From positions 3,742,298 to 3,806,297 of the forward strand of contig NC_079500.1 in the NCBI RefSeq assembly GCF_030052815.1: a stretch of 64,000 nucleotides of DNA, read 5' to 3'. This document shows, piece after piece, positions 35,692 through 45,845 of the stretch. The translations under genes and the position numbers were made by a program. Position 1 is the first letter of the stretch. Each line of letters opens with the position of its first letter. Below the pieces are notes generated by a model. It did not search any database. It worked only from the letters and a program-made list of their open reading frames with translations, and was not told the origin of the DNA. Source of the stretch: Hevea brasiliensis. Its lineage: Eukaryota; Streptophyta; Magnoliopsida; Malpighiales; Euphorbiaceae.

Positions 35692-37203
35692 TTTTCAGGA
35701 ATGTGCCGAGTTGGGTAATGTATGTGAATAATCTTCAAAAACTCATAGTGGTGTACAACTGTTCCAACTAAACAGAGTCTGCCACTAGCTGAAGCAAATT
35801 CAAAAGCTCCAATATGTGCATTGGCAACATCTCTAGCATCAACAAATTTGTAATTATCATTTGGAAATATTTGAGCTCCTGCACATTGAAAATCCCAGCT
35901 ACCCCATCAGAAGAAATTATATGCAGAATCTAGTTATAAGGCTAGAAAACAAACATTGTATGCTTGAATTTTACAGGGAATAATAAATACCATTGACTTA
36001 GTGTGCAAACACCTCCACACTAGGAGAAAGAGTGGGCTGCAAGAGAGGACCAATCACAAACCCTGGATGTATGGTAACCAAGTCAATCCCATTCTCCTTT
36101 GCAAATCTCCAAGCAGTCTCCTCAGCAAAGATTTTTGAAATAACATACCAAAGCTGAAAAGAACCAATACAAAAATAGATTAACCAGTAAATAAAAATTG
36201 CAACAGAAATGTGAAGTACCATATATTCATACCTTCTTTGACTCACAGAACGCAAGATCCGAAAACCAAGTCTCATCAACTACGACATCAGTGGTCAGAG
36301 CTTTTCCATTGTAAGAAACTGATGCCATGGAAGATGTTACAACCACTCTCTTGATAGAAGGAACTTTTGCACACGACTTGAGCACATTTAGTGTTCCCTT
36401 TACTGCAGGATCAATCAAATCTGCCTGAAATATGAAGAATTTAAAAAAGAAAAAAAAACTGTGAAGTTAGATTATAAGAAAGATATGCAGACCAAATATG
36501 TGGTGAAAGCACACATCCCTTGTTTGAACGCAAATTTGAACTTATATGGGGCTTTAGTCTTATAGCTCAAGCCATAGAGTTTACGCATATAAGAGATTTC
36601 CAAAAAACTATGGAGAGAAAAAATTGATTAGAATTAGCATCAACTTCACCTGAGGTTCATTTGTTGAAAGAATAACAGGAGAAGCTGTATGAAATACACC
36701 TTCTCATCCATCAACTACAGCATCAAAGGATCCTTCTTCCAGCAACTTTGCTTTGTATAATTGAAGTCTTTCTTTGGTTCCATCAAGTGAACGTGGAGTT
36801 TTCTGTTTTCTTAAGGTCATCTATGACATTTACAAACAGAATTCAGTACATTCAAAGAGAAAATCCAACAAAAGCAATATATGGACAAATGCAGGAGACT
36901 AATTATTCGGTAATGACGCTCCCCTTCCATTTGAAGAATTTTCATATCTTCATTTGTGCCTTGACATCAAAGCAATCAAAACCATGTCCTAAAATTTAAA
37001 GATTATACAGAAAACCATGCATAGAAATCACAATAAAACAGAAACCAGGGGGAGGAAAAAAAAAAAAGAAAAAAGAGATACTAACTAAGGTCACGAACGG
37101 TGGCTTTAACTGTATACCCTCGCTCAAGCAAGAACTTAACCAGCCAGGATGCTATGTAACCAGACCCTCCTGTTACGCACACAACTTTTCCTTCTCCACT
37201 CAT
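35692..37203 (-). pseudogene. Gene 3 exons 1-5 (CCR-like pseudogene)
   Basis: Exons 37203-37086, 36820-36650, 36424-36233, 36153-35991 and 35878-35692; exon 6 is at 18743-18887. Exon 1 is clean, with [10 protein letters not shown] and an intact R-x5-K. Exon 2 has a frameshift after KKTE and a TGA where DGCEGVFH is expected. Exon 4 has the normal LWYVISK active-site Tyr/Lys but a TAA at 35998-36000 where its neighbour has Tyr. Exon 5 is open but has changed conserved residues (VDARD, LVGTVVHHYE). Splice sites are all GT-AG. With three independent lesions plus element B in intron 5, no full-length enzyme can be made. Confidence 0.93.
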
Positions 37204-38182
37204 TTGCTATTTTTTCGAAGTGAAAATTTATCAATCAGATTCTTCTCTTGGATGAATACATATAACTTGCAATTTTGGACTCAGAATTACTTATATTTTG
37301 GGGTTCCTGCATAAGCAGTTAGCTCAACATATTGTGGCTGTTGTCATTGCTTAAGTCAACATATCAAATCCAAAAGGAGTTCTGGCAAAGATGACCTCTA
37401 ATTTTTAATTCATTCTATTTCAGACAGTGATGATTTTGTTTGTATTGTCTGCCTTAACTTGACCAAAAAAAAAAAAGTCTGCCTTGACATACCGTCAACT
37501 GGTCAGAACTAATTTCTAATTTAACTAATTAATTTGTTTAATTAGTTCATCTTTTTTATTTATTGAATTGAAATTCATTAATAAATCAACCAAAATTTTA
37601 AAATGCTAAAAAAAATTAACCCATAAAATAAAATAAATTCTATTTGTTTTGCGGGACATAGTATATTTTCTATAGGAATTATTTTTAAAAAAAATATTTT
37701 TCAATATTTTTTATTATTTTGCAATGATAAACTAATGGCATATATCTTCACAATATAATAAAATTGTTAAAATTTATAAAAATAATGTCTTTAAAAATAT
37801 TTAATTTTCTCTTGAGAGAACATAAACCAATTTTAAAAATTCACCAGGCTTTGCATCAGTAATGGGTCTGTGCCCATTCATTTGAGGGGTTCATATGGCA
37901 TCCATTCCAAATTGACATGTCGTTTTGTTACCGGTTATATTATTATCAAAAACAGGTTGATTGATCAGATTGTAGTAAATTTTCGGAACTATTAAGTCTT
38001 GAGTTCGAATTCTAATTAAAACTCTAGCGAAAAATGACATATCCTCCATGGACAAAAATTATATATATATATTTGTTTGGTTGCTCAGAAATTAAGACAA
38101 GGCGAAGCTTTGGATACAAGTTATTTAATTGAGGTCTGCCTTCCATTTCCATTTTTATTTGTCTCCGTAATTTCTCAATTAT
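37204..38182. other. Spacer between genes 3 and 4
   Basis: The 5' flank of gene 3 and the 3' flank of gene 4. AT-rich, with homology to the 3' flank of gene 3 around 37490-37580. A short GAGTTCGAATTCT near 38000 is reminiscent of a Pol III B box but no SINE or tRNA structure could be drawn. No gene. Confidence 0.5.
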
Positions 38183-39325
38183 TCAGACATTAAGAAAGCC
38201 TTTCTCCTTCAAGCTTTCAATGGTGTCTACAACACTCAGTTCCAAAGGAATGAAGTCAATGCCCAAAGCTTTTGCTTTCTCCTTTGATACCTCATGTTTT
38301 GGAACAAAAGATTTGTCATCTTGACATCTGCAGAAAAAAAAAAATCTTAAATTTTTTCTTAGAATTCTCGATATCAGTAAGATAAACTGCCATTATAGAA
38401 CAAAAAAGCTCAGAAACAATAATAAACATTTCATTTTTTTTCTTTTTTTTATAGAAACAGCAATACATACTTTTCAGGAATGTGCGGAGTTGGGTAATGT
38501 TTGTGAACAATCTTCAAAAACTCAGAGAAGTGCACAACTGTTTCAACTAAACAATATCTGCCACGGGCTGAAGCCAATTCAAAAGCTTCAATATGTGCAT
38601 TGGCAACATCTCTAACATCAACAAGATACCAATTATCATATAAATATGTTTGAGCTCCTGCACATTGAAAATCCCAGCTACCCCATCAGAAGAAATCATA
38701 TACAGAATATAGTTACAGGGAAATTCATGTCAAGATTTAATCTATCATGAATCCAAGACACACTATATGAGGTGAGACCAACATATAGAATAGATGGGAT
38801 TCACATTTTTATGTTTTGGATTGGATCCACAATAAACCAAGTCTAGAAAACAAACATTAAGCTTGAATTTTACAAGGAATAGTGAATACCTTTGGCGTAT
38901 TGTGCAAACACCTCCATACTAGTACTAAGAGTGGGCTGCAAGAGAGGGCCAATCACAACCCCTGGATGTATGGTAACCAAGTCAATTCCATTCTCTTTTG
39001 CAAATCTCCAAGCAGCCTCCTCTGCTAAGATTTTTGAAACAGGATACCAAAGCTGCGAAGAACCAAAAATGAAAACAGTTCAACCAATAAACAAAAAATT
39101 GCAACAGAAATGTGAATTAACATGTATTCTTACCTTCCTTGACTCACAAAATGCAGAATCTGAAAACCAAGTCTCGTCAACTACATCATCAGGATTCAAA
39201 GGTTTTTCTCTGTATAAAACTGATGCCATTGAAGATGTTACAACCACTCTCTTGAGAGAAGGAACCTTTGCACATGACTTTAGCACATTTAGTGTTCCCT
39301 TTACTGCAGGATCAATCAAATCTGA
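38183..39325 (-). pseudogene. Gene 4: CCR-like, exons 3-6 only (5'-truncated)
   Basis: Exons 39325-39134, 39052-38890, 38657-38471 and 38327-38183 are open, in phase and bounded by GT-AG sites, giving 228 codons to a TGA. The catalytic TSS and the Y/K pair (LWYPVSK) are present. Exons 1 and 2, which carry the Rossmann fold, are missing. Homology to gene 3 intron 2 continues to about 39440 and then stops, where an exon 4 fragment of another copy follows instead. Without the NADPH-binding part it cannot be a working reductase. The missing exons were either deleted or moved beyond the retrotransposons to the right. Confidence 0.88.
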
Positions 39326-39867
39326 CTGAAATATGAAGAATTAGGAAAAAAAAAAAAATAAAGACGACCCTGTGAAATTAGATCACAAGAAAGATTTGCA
39401 GACCAAATATGTTGTGAAAGCACACATCCCGTGTTTGAACAATAAATTATGCAAATCATGACAGCCGACAGGTTACAATCATGACATTAAGTAGACATTT
39501 TTGGAGTAGATACAAATCCAATTTATTATTTAAGAACTGATATAAATAGTAGTTATTTGAAAGTCAAAATGACCAGTAGAAGGTTGCTAGATTTCACATT
39601 CACATATCTAAACATGGGAAAGAGAAGTATATGTGTGATTTCTGATAAAGTTCTATGTATGAGTTTGTTTTTGTTGCTTCAGTTGAATTGATTAAGGACA
39701 GATGTCCCACTACTTTGATGTTCATGTTATTTATTTTTGTCAAGGTGAGTCAAAATTAGCCAAACATAAAGATTAGCCAGGTATAATGTCACTAAAATCT
39801 TGGCGGTATCCATCAAAAAGCATTTCACGTGAGAAGAAGAATATCTTGCTAACAGATGAAAAATTAT
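39326..39867. other. Truncated intron 2 of gene 4 joined to unrelated sequence
   Basis: Up to about 39440 this matches intron 2 of gene 3 (CCAAATATG...GAAAGCACACATCCC). Beyond that it is unlike any other copy until the gene 5 exon begins, so a deletion or rearrangement junction lies near 39440. No coding region. Confidence 0.6.
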
Positions 39868-40030
39868 CATTTACAAGGTTCAGAATGGACTCTGTACTAG
39901 TAATAAGTGTTGGCTGTAAGAGAGGACCAATCACCAATCCAGGATTTATTGCAACCATGTCTATTCCATTCTCTTTTGTAAACTTCCAAGCAGCTTCTTC
40001 TGCTAAGGTTTTTGAGAGCATGTACCATAA
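39868..40030 (-). pseudogene. Gene 5: isolated CCR-like exon 4
   Basis: A 163-bp exon 4 with an AG acceptor, open throughout: [15 protein letters not shown]..., with the active-site Tyr/Lys and [12 protein letters not shown]. The donor that should follow AATG reads AT instead of GT, so splicing is probably lost. No exon 3 is seen to its right before element D, and no exons 5 or 6 to its left before gene 4. It is a remnant of a fifth copy. Confidence 0.85.
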
Positions 40031-40107
40031 CTGAGAGGAAACGAAACAATTTGATGAACATATAATGACAAAGAGTCCACATGCCACAAGCCAAGTGATT
40101 CATGTTC

Positions 40108-40484
40108 TGTTAATACATAAAACATGCAGTGAAACTGTAATGAATAATAGGAAGGAGAATAAGGTTTGTAATTATATGTGGAAGGAGTAAAATAGTGAGG
40201 GCGGTGTGTGATAGTTGAGTAGTTGTAAAGATGTTACAGCTTTTTAGGAGAAAGTCAAAGCAGTTATAGTAGTCAGGAGTGTATAAATAGAGTATATTTG
40301 TATTAGAATAGGCTATTCCAAGAATCAATAAATAAGAATAGTTTTCTCTCATCTTTGAATATTCTTTTCTCTTCTCATCCAATCTATTTCTTTTCTCATC
40401 CAATGTATCTATTTTCTTATCTATTTCTCTCTCTTTCCCTCCCTATTCCTCTGTTTCACTTAGTTGGCAGGCTGTTAAGCAACA
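40108..40484 (+). repeat. Element D 5' LTR
   Basis: Bounded by TGTTAATAC and TTAAGCAACA, with TATAAATAG at 40282-40290 about midway and a pyrimidine-rich end. No second copy in the window, so the ends are inferred from the termini and the nearby primer site. Confidence 0.6.
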
Positions 40485-40487
40485 ATT

Positions 40488-40500
40488 TGGTATTAGAGCC
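40488..40500 (+). other. Element D primer binding site
   Basis: TGGTATTAGAGCC, one base from the common tRNA-Met-type site TGGTATCAGAGCC, a few bases after the LTR end. Confidence 0.65.
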
Positions 40501-40559
40501 TCCATCTGAGTTGGGTTTGCTTCCAATATTTTCTACTAGAGTCACAACTTTGGGCAGAT

Positions 40560-41190
40560 TCATGGGAGTCTTCCAGAATTCCAGAATTCCAGGTTTTTCT
40601 CTGCTCTTCTCTCTTTCTCTCTTCTTTCCCTCTATTCCTTCTTTTCTTTGTCCTCTCTCCTTGAAATTTCTTCCCTTTCTCACCTCAATTTCTTCTTCTT
40701 TCTTTCTTTCTTGAAATTCTTGAATCAAATTCTTTCTTCTTCTGTCACTTTCTAGATCTTTCTTCTATTCCCTTCTTTAATTTCTTATTTCCAGCATTTC
40801 AAGAAACCTATTTCTTGAAATTCTTGTAAATTTTCTTCCTCTCTCTCATTCTTCTCTCTTGCGAGCTGCCTTATTCACTTTTTCCCTCCATCAAATTCTT
40901 CTCAATTTCCCTATTTTCAATTTTTGCCCTATTAGGATTTCAAAATCAATACTTGTTTTGTCAAATTCAAGAAACATCTGAAAATAATAATAAAAAAATC
41001 TTTCTTTCCTCTCAATCTTTCTTCCTTCTCTACAAAATATTTTCTATTTTTGTAATTTCTTCTTTATTCTTCTTTTCACAATTTTTCTTCTTCCTTTCTC
41101 TGTGATTTTCTTCCAATTCCAGTATCAATTCCTTATCCTTGCTCAAATCTGATTTTCTTTTACTATTTTCCTCCTCAAATTTTCTTTCTC
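40560..41190. repeat. Pyrimidine-rich leader of element D
   Basis: About 600 bp dominated by CTTTCTTTC, TTCTTCTT and CTCTCTC-type runs on the plus strand. Long open frames on either strand in it are compositional. Confidence 0.8.
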
Positions 41191-41390
41191 AAATTTTGTT
41201 AGAAGTAAAATACAATCAAAGCATCAAACCATAGGAGTACAATCTTGGGAACAAAAGGATCCGAAGGGAAGTTTTGAAAGAAGAGTAACAAAACGCTTAG
41301 AGGAGTTGCTGTATCAAAAATGGAAAAAATTAGGTAAGTTGTTAGAAGAGCAAATAGAAAGGAGGGATAAATTGTTTCAAGAGGCACAAT

Positions 41391-43008
41391 TGATGCATAC
41401 ATTTTGCATAATCATTTAGGTTTAATTTCATAGCCATTTTATTTGATTATTAGTCACTTTTAGCTAATTTCATTAGTTATTTAGTTAGTTTTTCATAATT
41501 GTCAATTTTGGATTAATTTGTAATTTTTACTTTGTTTTGTAGGAAAAATGGTGTTTTTGAAGGACTGAAGAGAAATTTTGCCATTGAGGAGTGACTTCTA
41601 CAGCCAAAGATATCAAAAACAAGTTTTCAAGCTGAAATATGCATTGACCAAATTGTGCATAACTTGCCGCATAAGCTATGCAGATCTGCATAAGGAGAAA
41701 AATCACTGTTCCAATACCTGCCGAAATGTGCATAAGGAGACTGCATAGCTTATGCACATTCACGCCTCCCTTATGCACTCTCACAGAATTGTGCATAACC
41801 TATGCACCAAGTCATGCAGTTTCGCATAAGTGAACTGTAACCAGTTAAAATCAGATAAGGGACTGCATAACTTATGCAGTCCACTTATGCAGTCCCATAA
41901 AGGTTTCATTAATGAGCTGGCAGAAGATTCTCTCAGAAAATTCCTCCTAGAACATACCATTTTAGGGCTCCATGTCAGAAATTGCTATAAATAGTCCCAT
42001 TTTCCCATTTTAGAGAGGGGACAAAGAGCAGAAAAAGGAAAGGAGAGGAGAGGCAGAATTTGAAGAGTCACTTTCACCTTCCACACCATTTTCAACCAAG
42101 ATTTGCAGATTTCTTTCTTCCCTTACATTTTTCTATATTTCTAGTGTTCAATTTCTTATTCCTTAGCTTAGATTAAAGCTTTATTTCCATTTAAACTCAA
42201 TATATCTTGTAAGCATTATGGATAGTGAGTAGTTTAACTTTGATTCTGGAGTAAGGGATGTAATATTTAGTTATTTTTGTGGATTTGAACTGGGTTAGTC
42301 CCAATTTAATGAATTTATGAGGTTTAATCCATTTCTTGTGTGCTTATTCACATGCTTAATGAAGGGCCCCATTAAGTTATGTTCTTAATCCTTGGTTGAA
42401 GCACCGAAAGGAGAAAACCAAGTGATAGTTAATCAAGAAATTGGACTCAATTAACTTAGATCTAGAAATAGACTAAGGGTTAAGAAGGTTTTAATAGATT
42501 GATTAAAGAACCTAATGGGTATTGGTTAATTTTAACTCCACGAAAGTAGGATTAAGTTAATTAAGGCACTCTTTGTCTCACTCGAAAGAGTTTTCAAAGG
42601 ATTTTAGAATTAATCTCCTTTAAACCCATAAATTTCATGGATTGGGCTAGCTAGGGAAAATCCCAAAATGACTTAAATATGAACCCTTAACTCCAGAATC
42701 GTCTTTCATCAATTATTGCTTGGAATTTTTCTTTTGAGTGTTTAGTTTAATCTCATTTTATTAATTTTCATTATTATCAATTTCTTTATTTTGCGAATTA
42801 TTAAATTAGTCATTATTTGAATTTAGTTTTGCATTTTCATACCTTATGCTTCAATTTCCTAAATTTCTTTTATTAATTTGATTAAAATACAATTTTAACA
42901 TATTTTATTTTACATAAAAAATTCAATCATTAACACAACTCCTCGTGGGAACGATATCTTTTTCTATACTACTTGAACGACCCGTGCACTTGCGGTTGGG
43001 ACACATCA
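41391..43008 (+). repeat. Element C 5' LTR
   Basis: 1618 bp, TGATGCATAC to GGACACATCA. TATAAATA at 41986-41993 is the likely TATA box. Palindromic TGCATAAG motifs lie at 41650-41900. Closely related to the element B LTRs and nearly identical to 59437-61036. Confidence 0.95.
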
Positions 43009-43014
43009 AGTTTT

Positions 43015-43032
43015 TGGCGCCGTTGCCGGGGA
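43015..43032 (+). other. Element C primer binding site (tRNA-Asp)
   Basis: TGGCGCCGTTGCCGGGGA, a perfect 18-base complement of the 3' end of plant tRNA-Asp. Confidence 0.95.
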
Positions 43033-43144
43033 GTTGTTTGTTTAAGATTGAATTCTTGATTATTTTAGTTGTTTATAGTTTTATCTTTGTTATCTTTTCA
43101 TTTTGTGTTTGTTTGTTTTTTTTTTTAGGTACTCTTAATCTTTT

Positions 43145-44937
43145 ATGAGAAGAGCTAGAAGCACAAGTGATACATTCATATTATTTAATACTGAAATTGA
43201 GAAGTTTTGTAGAGCCAACAAGAAAGAAACTAGAAGAAGAAAAGAAGCATTGAGAGCAAATGAAATCAACAAGAAATGGTCAAGAAAGAGTTGGAATTGG
43301 TGGTGGTAATGCTGAAATAATCAAACAATGAAAATGCAGCTCATGGTGAAGAAGTTGTAAATGCTAATGTTCCTAAGGGAAGTATGATGGATCATGCATT
43401 TCCTCATTTTGATGACTTAAGAGAGAGTATAGCAAGACCAAGAATTGATGCAAACAGTTATAAGATGGATTTTGGAGTACTACAAATGATTCAGAATTCT
43501 CAATTTGGAGGTCATCCTTCAGAAAATCCTCATACTCATCTTAAGAAGTTTGTTATGATCTGTGACATGCAAAAGCAACCAGGAGTGTCTGATGATGCAG
43601 CAAGGCTAAAATTGTTTCCATTCTCTTTGAAAGATAGAGCATTGGATTGGCTTGATTCTTTACCTCACAACTCAATTACAAATTGGGAGCAGCTCACTGA
43701 TGCATTTCTTGCCAAATACTTTCCACTGAAAACTCAAGAGTTGAGGAATCAAATGATTGCTTTTAGACCAAGAGAAGATGAGACTCTTTATGAGTCATGG
43801 ATGAGATGGAAGGAGTTGGAGAGACAATGTCCACATCATGCCATTCCTAAATGGATGATAAACCAGAATTTTTACACAAATGTCACTCCTGCTATCAGAG
43901 GAATCATTGATGCTCAAATTGGAGGGGAATTCATCATTAAGCATGAAGATGAAGCTTATGAGTTGTTAGAGAAAATAGCAAAGAATACTCATCTTTGGAG
44001 TAGTCCAAGAGGACCAGCTCCAACTCAAAAGAGGCAAGCTGCTGGAATGTATGAGCTTGATCCATTCAACATGATCAATGCCAAATTTGATGCACTCACT
44101 AATGTCCTTGCTAAGAAAATGGAGGATTTAAGTATGCTAGTCAGTTCATCATCATGCTCTGGGAATTCTCAACAAGTTACTTATGCAGAAGGAACAATGA
44201 GCTATGGAGTAGATTATCCTTCATATGCTTGGAGGAATCATCCAAATTTTTCATGGGGGAATCAGCAAACTCAAGCTTTAACTCAGAACTTTCCACCACA
44301 ACAACAAAGGCATCAATACCAACAACCTTGGCAACCACCACCTAGTTTTCAGCAAAAGAATGCAAATTCTGCACCTCTACCAAAACAGCAAGAACAAAGT
44401 TCCACCACAGAGGCTTTATTACAACAAATTCTTGCTAATCAAACTAAGCGTGATGAAGAGATGAGAGAGATGAAAGCAAGGCTGGAACAGATGCAAACAC
44501 ACAATAGGATGCTGGAAAATCAGATTGCACAACAAGCATGCTCATCAAGTACCAAATCTATGGGGAAACTTCCTAGTCAAACAGAAAATCCAAGGGAGCA
44601 ATGTCATGCCATCACACTAAGGAGTGGTAAAATAGTGCATACTGAGAAGAGTGAAAAAGTTGAGAAGAGAGAAAATGAGAAAGATGTTGAGAGAGATGAA
44701 AAACAAAAGAGTGAAAAAGGGAGTGCAAGAAAAGGTAAAGAGGAGGTTGGAGAGAAAGAAGAGAAATATATACCTCCAGAGCCTTACAAGCCACAGCTTC
44801 CCTTTCCACAGAGATTTCAAAAAGCCAAGATTGATAAGCAATTTGGGAAGTTCTTAGAGGTTTTAAAGAAGCTATATATATATATGTGCCTTTTATTGAT
44901 GCTCTTTCCCAGATGCCTTCTTATGCTAAGTTTTTGA
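43145..44937 (+). pseudogene. Element C gag
   Basis: Starts MRRARSTS as in element B. Small indels at about 43255-43325 break the first 80 codons. From 43384 the frame is open for 517 codons with the gag domain (FPFSLKDRALDWLDSL, FRPREDETLYESW), a Gln-rich linker, a coiled-coil-like stretch and a Lys/Glu-rich tail. It then runs off frame at a TA-repeat (about 44873-44883) where two extra bases replace the reading seen in element B. No zinc knuckle. Confidence 0.88.
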
Positions 44938-45845
44938 AAGAAATTCTCTCAAACAAAAGAAGACTTGAAGATTATGAGACTGTAGCCTTAACTGAGGAAT
45001 GCAGTGCTATCCTCCAAAGGAAACTTCCTCCAAAGCTCAAGGATCCAGGGAGTTTTTCAATTCCATGCCACATTGGGGAATCATGTTCTATAAAAGCTTT
45101 ATGTGATTTAGGGGCTAGTGTAAGCCTTATGCCCCTCTCCATCTATGAGAAGCTCAACATGGGAGATCTTAAGCCAACCCACATTTCTCTTCAGTTAGCT
45201 GATGGATCAATTAAGTATCCTAAAGGGATTTTAGAGAATGTGCCTCTGAAGGTTGGGAAATTCTATATACCTCTTGACTTTATCATCTTGGACATGGAAG
45301 AAGATTCTAATATCCCAATCATTTTGGGGAGGCCTTTCCTAGCTACAGCTGGTGCTTTGATTGACGTGAAAGGTGAGAAGCTTACTCTCAGAGTCGAAGA
45401 GGATCATTTAGTCTTCAATATTGGCAATGATAAGAAGAAGCAACATGAAGATGTAGACTCTTGTTTGAGAATTGATATAGTTGATGAGTTAGTAAAAGAG
45501 CACTTTAGAAAGAGCTATCTGAAGGCTTCTCTTGAAAGTTGTCTTATCCATGAAGGGAGTATCAATGATGAAAATCCAAAAGAGGCTGCATTTGCACAAC
45601 ATTTAATGGGTAATCCACCTTGTCATATGGCATCAATCTTTCAATTTGAGCAAGTGGAGAAAAGTGAGGTCAAGCAACCATCTCTCAAAGAAAAAGATAC
45701 ACCAAAGGTTGTCAAGAAAGAAATGGTCGGATTTTTAGACAAAGCAACAAGGATCTTCTCATGTGATGGAAAGAAAATGAAGTATAGATTCATTGAAGCA
45801 CCTATTGGAAACAGAGGCAATAAATTCCAATTCCAGCCACCATGA
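44886..45845 (+). CDS. Element C end of gag, protease and new C-terminus
   Basis: 319 codons in the frame after the TA slippage site. Begins MPFIDALSQMPSYAKF. The protease has ALCDLGASVSLMP and IILGRPFLATA, and unlike element B it has no stop between them. After KDTPKVV the sequence leaves the element B pol, and a 40-odd-residue tail (MVGFLDKATRIFSCDGKKM...) of unknown origin runs to a stop. The amino-acid sequence is identical in element E. The ATG may not be the real start; it could be translated only by frameshifting or as part of a restored gag frame. Confidence 0.8.
   Translation: MPFIDALSQMPSYAKFLKEILSNKRRLEDYETVALTEECSAILQRKLPPKLKDPGSFSIPCHIGESCSIKALCDLGASVSLMPLSIYEKLNMGDLKPTHISLQLADGSIKYPKGILENVPLKVGKFYIPLDFIILDMEEDSNIPIILGRPFLATAGALIDVKGEKLTLRVEEDHLVFNIGNDKKKQHEDVDSCLRIDIVDELVKEHFRKSYLKASLESCLIHEGSINDENPKEAAFAQHLMGNPPCHMASIFQFEQVEKSEVKQPSLKEKDTPKVVKKEMVGFLDKATRIFSCDGKKMKYRFIEAPIGNRGNKFQFQPP

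Larger units (their letters stand above)
40108..41390 (+). mobile_element. Element D: 5' part of a small LTR retrotransposon
   Basis: A TGTTA...AACA segment of about 377 bp is followed by a tRNA-Met-type primer site (TGGTATTAGAGCC) and then about 900 bp of leader, ending abruptly where element C begins. The last 180 bp before that can be read as a charged, helical peptide (WEQKDPKGSFERRVTKRLEE...), possibly the start of gag. No pol is present, so its class is undetermined. The rest may lie beyond elements C/E to the right. Confidence 0.7.

Noticed and set aside
37990..38020. Possible SINE or tRNA-derived B box (GAGTTCGAATTCT)
   Set aside because: No A box at a suitable distance, no poly(A) tail and no target duplication could be found.
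41199..41402. Minus-strand 67-codon frame at the end of element D
   Set aside because: The plus strand reads as a charged, gag-like segment in the same place; the minus-strand frame is its shadow.
41391..43008. Possibility that the 41391 LTR is a solo LTR unrelated to element C
   Set aside because: It is followed at the right distance by a perfect tRNA-Asp primer site and by gag of the same family.
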